Below, piece after piece: positions 1-13,500 of a DNA stretch of 64,000 bases (position 1 is the first letter of the stretch; the number at the start of each line of letters is the position of its first letter). The notes beneath the pieces were generated by a model, which had not been told where the DNA came from, searched no databases, and saw nothing but the letters and a program-made list of their open reading frames with translations. The position numbers were made by a program, and so were the translations under genes. Source of the DNA: Eublepharis macularius (Eukaryota; Chordata; Lepidosauria; Squamata; Eublepharidae); contig NC_072801.1 of NCBI RefSeq assembly GCF_028583425.1, forward strand, positions 66,867,766 to 66,931,765, given 5' to 3'.

Positions 1-293
1 GGAAGAGCCCTGTGGTGGTGGGTGTGAGTGAGGAGTGATGATGTGGAGTGAGAGCGGTGCAATGCAAGAGTGGAGGTTTGGAGGAGAGTTCTGGAAGGAG
101 GGGATGAAGGAGGACACAGGGGGCAAGCAGGCCAGGTTGAGCAGGCCAGCGAGTGGACTGAGAGGGAGTCTGGGTGAGGTATACCGCCCCTCCTTTCACA
201 GAGCAGGGTCCTGCAGCATCCCTGGCCCCCCTATGATGTCAGGAGCAGACCGCCCAATGCCACGCCCAGCGGCAGCGGCGGCAAGCCCTGACA
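1..293 (+). mobile_element. 3' part of an LTR (solo LTR or 3' LTR), in the last OSGEP intron
   Basis: These 293 bases align without gaps to 54791-55083, the 3' part of a complete solo LTR in this window. Both end in CCTGACA, the terminal inverted CA of that LTR. The 5' part lies outside the window, so solo LTR and provirus cannot be told apart. No tRNA primer-binding site follows position 293, so this is not a 5' LTR. It is in the same orientation as OSGEP. Confidence 0.8.
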
Positions 294-423
294 AGCATAA
301 CACAGGGATAGGTTAGTAGGGTGGGATCTCCTTTAGATGGGGTGGGGGGACTGTGAAGGAATGGCAACAATGACCAGAGGCAAGCCAGTGCAGCACTAGA
401 CAACCTGTGCTCCTTCTTTGCAG

Positions 424-463
424 GTATCGTACGGATGAAGTGGAGGTGACGTGGCGCGATTAA
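424..463 (+). CDS. OSGEP: OSGEP, terminal coding exon (tRNA N6-threonylcarbamoyladenosine synthase, KEOPS catalytic subunit)
   Basis: After a pyrimidine tract and CAG acceptor (421-423), one base completes a split codon. The next codons read YRTDEVEVTWRD and then TAA at 461-463. I recognise this as the conserved C-terminus of OSGEP/Kae1, the ATP-dependent subunit that makes t6A at position 37 of ANN-decoding tRNAs. Only this last exon is in the window; the rest lies to the left. In human, OSGEP is next to KLHL33 in the same orientation, and here KLHL33 is 46 kb away, also on +. The exon is too short for standard ORF calling, so identity rests on the 12-residue match plus synteny. Confidence 0.85.
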
Positions 464-605
464 CCCCTTCCTTTCTGTTTGGGAGACACTGCATCTCACC
501 TGTAAGGGGACGACCACACGAACATTTGAGCAAGTTATTGAATTCCTGCGGTTGTTTGCTGGGAAACAAATTCCACCTGGAATAAATGCTTTGGTTTTGT
601 AGCCT
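464..605 (+). other. OSGEP: OSGEP 3' UTR
   Basis: This is the sequence from the stop codon to about 20 bases past the AATAAA at 581-586. A T/G-rich stretch (TTTGGTTTTGTAG) follows, as expected of a cleavage region. The exact end is inferred. Confidence 0.6.
581..586 (+). terminator. OSGEP: Poly(A) signal AATAAA of OSGEP
   Basis: A canonical AATAAA lies 118 bases after the OSGEP stop codon with a GT-rich downstream element. Confidence 0.65.
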
Positions 606-1075
606 TGCTGGATTATTTCTGTCCTGAGCTAAAACAAGATGTGGTGTTCATGTAAAGGAAAATCTGGGGTGGAGTCTAACTTCTCTTGTTTTCAGAAGGC
701 ATACAAGTGACTTGTAGACTGTCTTGCTGAGCAACACAGAATGAGCGGCGTAGAGGAAGCCTACGCATAGAGACTGCACAGTTCCTCTGTGCACATTCTG
801 TTCTCTGCTTTGCAAAAGGGGAACAGTGGCTAAATCTTCTTCACCTAATTCAAGGATTTCTTTGCCGTGCTCCCATTCCTAGGAAATATCCCCTTCCTTG
901 CTGTAGTCCATCAGCGTCTTAGGGAGAGAACTATTCAAGGACTACCCAAGCAGTCCCGACAGCTTACTCAGTTTTGGCAAAAAGGATCACCTGTGTGCAG
1001 AGTGTAAAAGGAGAGTGGAGTAATTACAGCAAGGGAGAAACAAGAGGGTTTGAATGAAGAGGCACATCCCTGTTG
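606..1075. other. Short gap between the converging OSGEP and SLC12A10 3' ends
   Basis: About 470 bases of apparently unique sequence separate the two predicted poly(A) sites. I see no ORF of interest and no repeat family that recurs elsewhere in the window. Confidence 0.5.
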
Positions 1076-1095
1076 TTAAATAACAGTATTCAAAA

Positions 1096-1101
1096 TTTAT
1101 T
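1096..1101 (-). terminator. SLC12A10: Poly(A) signal AATAAA of SLC12A10
   Basis: The minus strand reads AATAAA here (plus TTTATT), about 290 bases after the stop codon at 1392-1394. This gives a 3' UTR of about 300 bases. Confidence 0.65.
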
Positions 1102-1391
1102 CCCGTATTTACAGATAGCCCCTTACTTAGGCACAGAACCCAAGGAGGTTGTTATAGTAGGTAACAGTCCGCTGGGTAAAATCCAGGGGAAAAGAAGAGA
1201 AATCTTTTAACGATGCCAAGTTGTGATTCATATCCCTTCCCTGCTTCTCAGAGACGGTCCGTTCACATCTTTGCACGTACAGCCGAACCCCCGTTGGATG
1301 TTCGCCACATATTCCCACAGCAATGGGCTTTCAAATGCAGCAGGGTCCTTCTTATCTCCTGCGTGGTGCTCTCTTGAAATGCTGCTGCCCT

Positions 1392-1533
1392 CTACTGGCA
1401 GTAAAATGTTAGTACATCCTGCTGGTTACCCCGGATGAAGACGACCGGCGGGTGTAGGTTCTTGGAGACCGTCTCCAGCCAGGCCATGTAGAGGGAGCTC
1501 GGGCAGGCCCCTTTTCGGACCACGGGGAGGCTC
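1392..1533 (-). CDS. SLC12A10: SLC12A10 exon 26 with stop codon
   Basis: 142 bases: [20 protein letters not shown] to the terminal NVLTFYCQ-type motif (here DVLTFYCQ), then TAG. The terminal motif is shared by NCC proteins, so the C-terminus is complete. Confidence 0.95.
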
Positions 1534-4500
1534 CTGGAAGAGAGGCGGAGGGGGGAAAGATGGGCAGAAGGCAGGAATGATCCCATCCTAGACCGAGTAT
1601 ACGCTGCCTGCAAGGGGCCCTCTGTGGCCTTACATGCTGGCCTCAGCTCCAAAGAGGAGAAGCTGGGGGGATCTTGGCGGGGATTGCAAGATATCCCAAA
1701 CCGATGTTAACCTCCCAAAGCAGAAGAGGGCGACTTACATGACGACAAGGGCTGCATTGCGTGAATGATCCTGCAGGATCTCGTGAAGGCGGATGTGCTG
1801 TTCGGTCTGGAAAACAAGCAGGGATGTACGTTAACTGGGTTCTCAGGCTCTCCCGTCCGCACCAGCTATGCTCCATATGCTTCTTGAGACTAGCACTTAA
1901 AATTTGTCTCTGACACACACACACACACACACACACCTCTGCCCCATATCCCTCTGGGGTGCCAACTCCTGACCTAGAGAATGTGCATGTGTCTAAACGT
2001 CCTTGACCGCTTGATTTTCATGCCTTTTTAAAATCCTTGTCCTTTCATAAAACCCGGCCTTCATGATAGCCGATACTAAATTCTTTCCATTCATTTAAAT
2101 TAGTTTATTTGCAATTAAAATAATTCCCCTGCCCAGTGCAGAAAACTGATCAACTGGGATCTTCCCTTTCTTGGCTCTGGGAGTTTCATCGAAGAAGTTC
2201 CTTGTTTTGTTTTAATAGATCAGCAGAGCCCCAGACCAGAAAATCCTTGGGAACTCCATTCGCAGGGCTTCCGGCATCCCATCTGGTTTGGCTCTGTGAT
2301 TTTTTCCCTTGCCTGCCGTTGAACACCGCTCCTTCCTTACAGCAAGGAAGGGCAGACAGAAGAGACTGGGACGGGGCAGTAACTGGGCATTGCAACCGCA
2401 GCCTCCCCGTCTGCCATTCACTTCACATGAGGATTCACTTGTCTTAAAGCAAGCAATCCTCATGAGACACTGTACAGGACAGACTTGAAAAAGAACGAAA
2501 CAAAATTACATTCGGTGGGTCCACAGGCTACAGCCGGACAAACCTGTGTCGTGCTTGTGGACCGGTCGCTTCATAAGTTAGAAAGTTGATGGCCTCAGGT
2601 GGCTGGGGGCGGGGCGGGGGGGACTATAAGAAGATGCTAATGCCGAGACAAGGATGCCAGCTACAACTCAGCCATCTCCTCCTCACTCCCATCCTCTCCT
2701 CAGAACCCCACTGCCTTTTACCTTCCTCTTGTAGACTCTGAGGTCTTCGTCGGTGACTTTCCAGGGCGCGTCTTTTCTCATCCCTTCCACGGCTTCTTGG
2801 CCTCGCTGGCCCTCGTTGAGGCGAAACGGGGCAATGAGATCCTCAAACTCTTTGATACTGCCACAGAAGAGAAAGAGGTCAGGTCCGAAGTGGGAGAGGA
2901 GGACCAAGAAGGGAGTTTGGGGGAAGCGGTCCAGCCTCACGATGTGGGATTGTTCAAGGGCTAGCTTTCCCGCTTGCCATTTAATATCTGTAACAGCATT
3001 GCAGGTGTTTTGAAACAAATATATCTAGCCTCTAAACTGTTTTTCCTGTGCAGTAACATCTGAAGAATAAGACAAAGAAGAGAATAGTCCAGATTTGGGA
3101 GCGCCTGTGACTTTTCCCCAGGGAAAAAGCTCTTCTCAAATGCCTCATCCATTTAGGAACAAGGGGAAGGAAAAACTCTCTCATTGGTGATGAAATATAT
3201 TGCCTTGCTCATGGTCTTTCCTGTGCTAGAGTTGTAGTGGAGGATGGGGGGGAAAGCAACAAGTTACATCTCATTTAGATGAATAATCTGGGATTGTGAA
3301 TAATCAAGGAATGTGTATGTGGGGAGGGGGGGACCAGTTTCATCTGTTTACCTTGTCTCTTCTGGTTTCCACATTATTTCAGGCAATACCACAACCTCGT
3401 TGAAGCCCAGGCGGAACTTGCTCAACAAACACTGAATACTGAGAGTGGGGGTGGGGGGAGAGAACACAAAAATGAGACACAAGTATTTCTCCGACTACCA
3501 GCTATCTGAGGAAACAAGACCTGGGGGGCGCCTGATTTTAAATAAGCAAATCATGGTTACCCTGAAAACAAAATCCTTTAAGTCAAATGGTTAGAAAATT
3601 TACACTTTTCTTGTATTTTGACAAGCAAGAGGAATTCCAGTGGGCACAACTTTTCCTGCCTCTGCAGCACTGCGGTATGAAAAGCTGCTGCTGCTAAAAT
3701 TCGCTTTTTCTCGTGCAGCTTGTAAAGATACAGGGAACCTTTCTCTCTATTGCATGTGAACCCCTTTCTCCAGTGGTTCACAGTAAAGTTCCTACTGTCA
3801 GACAGTACTTTCTGTGTCAACATTGTTTGCCACGGAGGGTATGCCTTAGAACGATGTATGCATTGCATGCAGAGTTCACAGAGGGCTTAGGCTCCAGCTG
3901 AAAGTACCTAGGGACACTCAAGTGCAGGATTGTGTGTGTAGTCCTCAGTTCATGTGCAGGCTGTGGCACGTGAATGCAGACTTTCATGGGAGCTCCCTTT
4001 GTATGACTGCACCTGCGAGTGATTCTGGAGGGCAAAGTGCCAATTCAGCTCTGTTTTTGCTGTGAGAACAAGTACTGTAGGCTCCTTTGACTTGCCAATT
4101 TGCATTTCTTTAAGGTGTGAGAAAGTGTCAAGATCGGCATTTGAATGAGTGGACGTGGGGGGAACTGGGATTCTTTTTTTAAAAAAATTTTATCGGTGAG
4201 TACATACAATGTTATTCAATACACAAATTGGAACTGGGATTCTTTTAGCACTTGAGGAGGAACTGATATTGAATGCATGAATGTATTCACATAGAGCAAA
4301 TTGAAGTGTGACTGTGCGAGTGAGTGCATGGGACAACATGGAAGGACAACATGTGAAATGAGGCTCACTTTAGCATCCCTAGGTACTTAGTAATGTGTAT
4401 TTCCACCACTAGAAATCAGCCAACATCCTCCTGCAGATGCACTTTGTAGGGCCTGGCATTTTGCTGCCATTGCTTTGTAGGGCCTGGCAGTGGACAGAAA

Positions 4501-7500
4501 GTTCTTTCAGGGAAATCTGACCTGCCATTACTGATCTTCTGATTGAAGAGCCCCTGCTAGACTTCCAAGGAAACCCCAGATTCCCCGGGACACTGTTTAG
4601 TAACCACTGGTCCACTCTCTAGAGCCTCAATGAGGCTCTTACATCAACCAACCCACCCGCCCCATCCTCTTACTCTTCTTTTTGCTCTTCAGCATTGGCG
4701 ATCTGCCCACTGATGAAGACCCGGACTTTGCAACGACTCCAGCGTTTTCGGCGGGTGAGGAGGTAGGGGATGAGAAGGGTCAGCCCTGTAGGGACAGGAA
4801 AGGGAAATCACAAGACAGAACCAGGCTGACCTGAACAGCATTTGGGGAATTTTCCTCGCTTTTAGATAGGTCAACCAAGAAATCTCAATGAAGTTCGATT
4901 GCTGCCATTTTGAGTTGTAACTGATGCCTGACACGCATTGTAGAGATGCAAGACACAGGATTCCTCCTATCTGATGAGTTCATAGCCGTGCCACGCATAT
5001 ATGGCTTTTCAGTTCAGAACCATGGGCACCGGCTGTGTGTTATGGTAAGTCTTGCTTCCACGGTGCTGACTACAATTTCACCTTTAGAGAGTGGCGGAAA
5101 ATGGGATCCAAGGCCTCCTCCCCTCCACTAGAGGGCGCCAGCTCAATTAGGAAGGAGAGGCACATACCACCATCATCGAAGAGCCAGTATATGTCAATGT
5201 TCTTCTTCTTCTGTTTGCCTTGGAACACCGTCTCGAGGAGCTTGTCAGCACCAATGACTTTGAATGCCTCACCTGGGTGGGAGGAGAGCAAATGTGGTGC
5301 TTCAGCAACGACTTCCTGTAGTGCCCAACCCACGTCAAGCTCCTAGTCCTCATTTTCTAAGATTTTCATGACCAGTCTTGGGAAACTAAAGTTTAAAGAC
5401 ACACTCAGCCCAAGAGGGGGTGTAGCCAGAAATCTGTCCGGGGGGAGCCCCAGGGGCAATGTTTCCTACTGCTTCCTTCCACTCATCCCGTTAGCCCAGT
5501 TCTAGAACACCTCAAGCGCTCCTGACTCACGCTTCTTCTCCTGGCCCAGGGCGGCTTCAGGATCCTCAAAGCCCATGTTCACTGTTGGGGGAAGAGCGCC
5601 AGAGAGGGTTAGTCAAAATTAAAAAGGAAACCAAAATTCTGCATTCCTGAGAACAGAAGAACCGCATTCCACAGCTCAGATGCCACACACCAATCGCACA
5701 TCATTCACATTTTCTGCTTCTCCTAGCAAAAGTTTATTCTGTATTTTTATTAACTAAGTCTTGCGCATTCTGTTTTGCTACAGGGAGGACACAAAACCCA
5801 CGGCATAGGCAGAGGCGCTGCTTCCGAGCCTTGCCTCTTCGCCATGAATGTATTCACACGGACCAGAAAGAGAACAGAAGCAAAGTTTCTAAGGAACTTA
5901 TTCTGCACCCGATGCTTGCTGTGCTGGGTTGGGTTGATCCAGCTCCATTCCAGCCACTAGTTAATACGCTTGCTAGTTAACTAGTTAATATGCTAGTTAA
6001 CTCGTTAATACGTACCACTTCCTGATGGGGACTACCTTTGAAGGATTATCAGAAAGTATAATCCTTCAGAAAGTATAATCCAATAATATTAAGAACCTAA
6101 GAAGAAGCCTGCTGGATCAGTCTTAAGCGTTCCTCCGGGCCAGACTTCTGTTTCACACAGTTGCCCTAGAGGACCGGCAAACGGGGCATAGAGGCCGAGG
6201 CCTTTCCTGACATTCCCAGATTTTTCTTCTACACATTTTTTTTCCATTTCAACTTTTTGCTTAGAGCTAAGCTACAAGTGATGCCGGACGTGTTTTTTAC
6301 CTGGGAACTGTAGTTGAAAACGGCATGATGTCCCTAACTCAGGGAGGCAGGAGAGGGGAAATGCTTTTCAAAGACAGCTGTGCAGGGGAGAGGAAGTTTA
6401 AAAACGTTTTCTTGCAATCTCAATGTAAAGAGGAATACAGGATCCATCCCTACTGCAGGGAGGCAGGGGAGGGGAAGAGCTGGTAGTTCATCTCTCCATT
6501 GAGATTGCAAGAAACAATTGCAAAGTTCCTCTTCCCCAGCGATCTCGTGTGGCTTTTTCTTTGAAAACTGTCTTTGAATAGCTCTTTCCCTCCCCTGCCT
6601 CCCACTCTAGGGACTTAACACAGCTTTCAACTACAGTTCCCAGGTAAAATCGTGCCCCCAATACGTTAAAAAACACGTGTCTGGCATTACTTGTGACTTA
6701 GCCCTCAGCCTCCATGAAACCCTGAACCAAAATGGTTCAGGGTTTCATGACCTCCCCTCTACCGCCTCCAACACCCACATTCAGAAAAACACACCCCTGA
6801 TGTTCAATTAGAATAGGGATGCTGCTAATATCCCTGGCAGCACTTCATCTGGAACCTCCTTCCACCTGGGCCCCCAGAAATTTGTACCCCTATTGTGCCC
6901 TTCACATCTCAGCATCCCTTATTCTGTGCATATTTCTGTAGGAACCTGCTTCCTTCTTACAGAGTTAGACAGAGGCATGCCCTGTACAACTTCCACCAGG
7001 GGGCTAGCATTTCCATTTGGGGGCACCAGGACTTGAGTCCAGTGGCACCTTAGAGACCAAGAAGGCTTTCAGAATGTTGGTCTCCCAGCAGTCACTGGAC
7101 TCCAATCCTGCTGTTCTTCTGCAGACCAACACGGCTACCCACCTAAAACTGTTTTTGGGCAAGGTGCTTGAGCAGGTGGTGTCCAGGCAGGTCTTGGAGA
7201 AGATGTATTATCTGGGCCCATTTCAACCCAGATTCAGGCCTGGGATGGAAACGGCGCGGGGTGAGTGAAACTGACAGACTGTTCTCCTGTCCCGTGAGTG
7301 GCAGGAGAATGGGAGCTGTCAGTTTCACTCACCCTGCGCCAACCTCAGTCCATGGGCTGAACCCAGCTCAGGGTCTGTCAGACTGACAGCTCTTGTTCTC
7401 CTCCTGCTTGGGTGGCAGGAGAACAGGGCTGTCAGTTTCACTCACCCCGCGCTGGGTTCAGCCATGGACTGAAGCTGGCACAGGGTGTGTGAAACTGACA

Positions 7501-10500
7501 GCCCCCTTCTCCTGCCGCTTGCTGGCAGCAGGGGAACAGGGCTGTCAGTTTCACACACCCCTCAGCGGCGCCAGCCTGTCTGGGGTCATGAACTGCTAAC
7601 GAATCACACGAACCGGGCCAAAAAAGTTGTGGGGTTCGTGGAAAACGTGGCCCCACGAACCACATTTTCTCAAACCATGAACCAGTCTGGTTCGTGCATT
7701 TTTTTGGTTTGTATTGTGATTTGTGCCCACCTTTAGTTGTGACATCTCGCTTGCGGAATTCCTGCACCTTTGAGGCTTCCCTGATACCTCCCATTACATT
7801 CTTTTAGGTGCCAGGCTGAATTTTTTTTGTTCACCCAGGCTTTAATTTAAGGGGTTGATCTTTTAAACCACTTTAGTCTGGAAACAGTTATTTTAAGCTA
7901 TCAGTCGTCTTTTTTATGGTCTATGTTTTTATGCCGGGCTGGGTGTTTTTTAATGCTGGATTTAAATTGAAGCCTTTTAATGTTTTGATTTTTATTATTT
8001 TTTTATTTTGTAAGCCACCTCGGGCAGGCTTTTGGAGAGGCGGCCTAAATTTTTTCTAATTAAATAAATACGTTGTTGGCCTTCCCCTTTTCTGGACACA
8101 CCCACCTTGGGCCTTCACCGTCCGTGACACGTCCAGTCCGTCACGCATCCGGAGCACGCACACCCCAGCACTGAGGTCAAAACAGTCACTACACCGGAGA
8201 AAAAGAGCAAGACTCAGAAAGATTGATATCCACCCTACTCCAGAAACCAAGTTACCCGTATCTCAGAAGTGCTCTTGTAATATTTAGGAACCAGTTTGAA
8301 GGCAGCGACTCTCAGCATGTCTACAGAATCCTTCTTGTGCTAAATTATTTCTGTAACCCAGAAGTGGGGCAAAAGGAAGATTTTCCAGATGATCCGCCAG
8401 ATCGGAAAATGCTCTTATCCAATCACATGGAGAGGGGAGGATGAGAGCCCACCTTCTTTCTCCTCTCAGCCATCCCCACCTCCATCTTTGTCTTTTGATT
8501 CTACCCATTTTAAGAGCTTGGAGTGGCATATTTGCTTCTCCTTTCCCTCATTTTATCTGCAAGCAACTCTATGAGGCAGGATTAGGCTGAGAAAGAGTGA
8601 TTGGCTCAAGCTCACCCAGGGAACTTCACGGCAGAGAGTCGATTTGAACCCAAATCTCCCAGCCCTGAGTCCAAGGCGCTACCCTCTGCCCCCACAACAC
8701 CCTGCTCACACTTATTCCCCTCTGCAGCCCCATCTTTGCCCAACAAGTAGATCTTACTGTATTGTGCCCACGTAGCTCTCCAGGCTGTGGGGAGTGTCTG
8801 TCTGCCAATTGTTCTTGTAGCCCAGGATGAGGGTGTTGGGTTTGAGACGGCCCAGGCCTGAGACCTGCAAGAAATAGCCAAGGAAGGCAAGTTAGGGGGG
8901 CAGCCGTGTTGGTCTGCAGTAGAACAGCAGTATTTGAGTCCAGTGGCACCTTAGAGACCAACAAGATTTTCAGGGTATGATCTATCTAGAGTCAAAGCTC
9001 CTTTCTTCCAACAGGAGGGAAAGGTAAGTCAATGGGATGATATTTGTTCTGGAGAAATCACCTTGCACAGGCAGTGGGCGGAGCGGGGCAGATATCAACT
9101 ACCCATATTGTCCTTGTCGTACTTTATTTACCTCACAAATACCCTCTCTTTCTCCCAAATGGGGATTCCAAAGTGGCTAACATTGTTCCCCTTGCCTCCA
9201 TTTTATCTGCACAACAACCCTGTGAGGTAGGTAAGCCTGAAAGTGTATGCCTGGCCCAAGGTCACCCAATGAGCTTCCATGGCAGAGCAGGGGGTTAAAA
9301 TTTGGATCTCCTCTATCCTTGTTTGATGCTGTAACCACTACACCACACTGGTTCTCACATTGCATAGAAGACTATTGTAATGCATAGAATAGTTTTATTA
9401 ATAAGCTACAAAGAATGAGAGACAGCCTCTGAGGACGTGCAAAGTCCTCACCACAGAGGTCCTGCAAAGCCACTACCAGTCAAAGAAAGCAACAATTGGG
9501 GTCTCCCCAATGAGTGAGCTAGGTGGATTAATGATCTTGGGCAGCTTTGTCAGTTCACACAAGCCTCGTAAGCCAGATAACCAAGGAGCCCAAGAACTTG
9601 GAATCAACTGTAAAGGCAATATTTATAAACAATTTTGCACTTAAAGTTTGAAGACCTCAATTTAAAATCTACCCATGCATTGACTAGTTTCTGTCTCTCT
9701 TTGGTCACTGTCTTGTTCATTTCTTGCAGTGGCTTAATTTGTCATGATTTATTTTGTTTTCAATTTTTATTCCGCCCTCCCTGCACTGGCAGGCTCAGGG
9801 CAGATAAACTTTGGCTGTAAGTGAATCCCTGTTGGGGCCACCATGATCGGCAGAAAGGTTATAAAAGCGTCGTACGGAAAGGATAAACCACCTGCATGAG
9901 GTTTCTAGCCCCAATTCTTAGATCTGTCGTCGTGATGTAGGAGTAGAACGCGCGGACCTTGCGGGAGCTCATCCACTGGAGCTGTTCGTCGTAATCGTCA
10001 GCAGACGAGGTGTCCTGCAACTGGGGGTACAAAACGGGAGCTTGTGTGTGTGAAAACGGCAGCATCTCTGCCCCTCGGTTCCCTCCGGCTCTGCGTTTCC
10101 ATCACCCCCCCCCCCCGGGAGTGTTCTGTTCCAGTCAGCTCACCTCCAGCATGTTTCCACAGATCATAAGGCTTACTCCCTTGGTGAAGGCACCAACAAA
10201 ATCCACCAAGGCCGGGCGGAAGTTGGGCGGGCCTGAGAGGACCAGGCATTGTGGTCTGTGAAGAGGAAAGTCTGTTACTTAAGTGGCAGGCTCCAATGTG
10301 CAAGTGTTTAGCAGAGGGGGGGGGGTCTTCTCCCACACTCACATCTGAACACCGCCCGATGTCCCAAACCACCTTCTCAGCCAGCTACACTTTTAGGAAC
10401 CCCCATCAGGGACTCTTGGTAGCCTCCAGAACTCTTGGTTTTGGTCACCATTTAAGAATAAGAGGGTTCATTTCACTTTTCTTCCTCCTCTTTTTTCACC

Positions 10501-13500
10501 TGGTCCCTCCCTGAAGAACCCAGAGAGACGGGGGAGTCCTTCTCAGCCAGGGAGGACTGTGGCTTACATGCCACTCTGTTGACTCAAATCCTCTTCCCAC
10601 CCTTCTCCATGGAAATTCCAGGGGTGCGGCAGTGTCCCTCTCTGATGAAGCTGCACCGCCCAGCCTCGTTCCCTTCCTGGAGTGATTGGGTTAGCAAGGC
10701 CATTGCAATGACTCCTCTACTTGTCCTGACTCGTTGCAGCATCCCACCCACTCTGGTGGCTTGCCTCAGGCTAACTCGGAGCCAGGGCAAGCCACCTTGG
10801 TTGTGTTGGCGAGCAAGGAGGCTTCTGGATTGGGGTGTCTCCTGCCACTCTCCTGAAACCTCTGGCACTTCCTCCTCTTTGTCCCAGGTAATGCAACATT
10901 GGTGGAGTCCCGTCTGGTGACGGGAGAAGCTCCCCTCGACTCAATTCAGAAGCGCTCCGTATTCATGAGCATTCTGAGAGTTCCATTCCAGTTTGCAATG
11001 TTGGCGGATGGGTGTTGACTATGTACAGCTCGTGTGCGCGTTATCAAATTGCCCCATGGGAACTGAAGCCTGGCGTGGTATCACATGCCAGACTAAAGAC
11101 GCAGTAAACACAGATGCTGCAACACCGTGGCTTGGACATTTCACCCTACTCATTTATTTGTTCTGATGAAGAAACTCATGGGAGGTGGGAGGCTGAAATC
11201 CATTTTGCTGCCGTTCTAATCTAAATCAGGCCCTTATGTTCTTGGGAACTGCATTCCCAGCAGGACACTTGTGGACAGAACACCTGCTGGAACAGGAACA
11301 CGTGCCAAAAAGTCTTTAGGGAGAACTCGAGAGAACACGAAGAACTGTAATGTGTACTTAGGCCCTTTTAAGGAAACTTGGCTTGGTCGCACCGTATTGT
11401 CCTCACCGGAAATTCTTGACGTGGTCTTCTACATTGATCAGGTTCACAGCGTTTGACAGGGCCATGTTGTAGGTGCCAGCCTGCACTGAGGAGCCCCAGT
11501 TTGCCTCTGTGGGGAGAAGATAGAAGAAAAATCAGGAGCCATTTAGTCCACACTCATCTGCCTCCATTTCAGTGGGAGAATTAAATAATTGATCAGTGAA
11601 TCTAGGAAGATAGCCAGTGGAAGGATCAGTTTCCGTAGAATCAGAGATTTGGGATTGGCCTTAGAGTCCCTCTTTTCCAATCCAGTAAAGAAAAGTCACG
11701 GGAAGGCTCCTGGGGAGGGGGGGGGACACTCTGTAGGAGCCAACCTTATCTGTTGCATCTCTGTGTGCGCTCTAGCCATGCCTGTCAGGAGGCACACCCA
11801 GAGCAGTGACTCATGCCGAGATGCAACGAAGAGTTGCAATGCCCACAGTAGGTTCCCTTGAGAGCAAAAAAATATGCACACTAAAAAGAAGCTTGGGGAG
11901 TAGTCTAAGAGTGATCCCGATGAATCTATAAATAAGTCCTAACCAAACCACTTTTAAATTCAAATCCATGTCTTCTAGCTCCTACTTTAACTAAGCTGAG
12001 CTTCTGGATCAAAGGACGGTACTCTCAACACAAGCTTGACTCCTGCCACAGCCACTACCACCGTCACCAATACCCCTCGTTTCACAAATTAAAACTCAAG
12101 ATCCCTCACCTGGTTTCTTGTAGGTGACGTACGCCAAGCTCACAACGATGATCCCGACCACAATAAGCGCTGCCCACCACGTCAGCAGGAACATGATGAC
12201 CACAGAGACGATGGAGCCGAAGAGGGCAGTCCATCTGCTGAAGTAGCGGAAGGAAGGTCTCCAGCCTATGGAGGGGCCAAGGGAGCATTGGGTGAGACGG
12301 CAGCGCACAGCCCAGGACAAAGCCCCGATTTGTCTCCAGCACCATCACTGATCTCCACAGCATAACCAGTGGTGAACCAGCAAGTTCCCTGACTCCGATC
12401 CCTCACCCTCCTCTCCTTTCCTTCCCTACCACACCTAATGGCAGCCTGGGAGGCCCGTTTTGACTGAGAAAGCAGCAGAGAGATGGGGAACATTTACCCC
12501 GACCCATTTCTTTTTATCTCCCTGAATCACAACTGATCTCCTGACCACAGAGATCAGTTCCTGTTAGGGTTGCCAGGTCCCCTTACTCTCCCAGCCAGAG
12601 GAGGGGAGACCCGGCACTTACCTCTATGTTGTTCTTGCGCATGCAGAAATCACGTGTGTGCTGCTGGCGCAGTGCAATGATGTCACTTCCGAGAGTGATG
12701 TCATCGGACAGGCCCCAGGAGCGCTCCCGCAATTCACACCAGGCCAATGTGGGCCCCGAATGGGGTGATTCTTTAAGAATTAGCCTAGCAGGAAGCTTGG
12801 GAACACTCCTGAGGCCTATGCAATGACATCACTCCCAGGAATGATGTCATCACACCACACCAGGAGCGAGGCCCAGTCCTGTGCCTTTTCTCCTACCAGC
12901 ATGGTAAGTGGTGGCAGAAGGAGGAGTCTGGAAACTAGGGATCCCCCACCACCCACAGGAACCAGAAACCATAGAAACGGCTGTTTTGGAAGGTAGATTC
13001 TATGGCATTATATCCTGCTGAAGTCCTTCCCCTCCCCAAGCCACACCCTCCCCACCCTCCAAATCTTCAGGGATTTCCCAACCCAGAGAGGGCAACCCTA
13101 CCATCAGGGGAGGGATCAAGATATTTTGTTGCCCCAAGCAGGGCTTTTTTTCTGGGAAAAGAGGTGGTGGAACTCAGTGGGTTGCCCTCGGAGAAAATGG
13201 TCACATGGCTGGTGGCCCCGCCCCCTGATCTCCAGACAGAGGGGAGTTTAGATTGCCCTCTGTGCCATGTGGCGCGGAGGGCAATCTAAACTCTCTGTCT
13301 GGAGATCAGGGGGCGGGGACACCAGCCATGTGACCATTTTCAAGAGGTTCCGGAACTCCGTTCCACCGTGTTCCAGCTGAAAAAAAGCCCTGTCCCCAAG
13401 CAAAGTGCAGCCATTTTCTCTTTCCATGCTGCCATCAGCTAGGAGCAAGTTAAGCCTTGCTGTAAGGCCAAAGGGGCTTCATTGGACCCAGCTGGCAATG

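Noticed and set aside
7810-8070. A poly(A) signal of a host transcript (AATAAA at the right end)
   Set aside because: It is part of a LINE 3' terminus on the strand opposite to SLC12A10 and lies in its intron.
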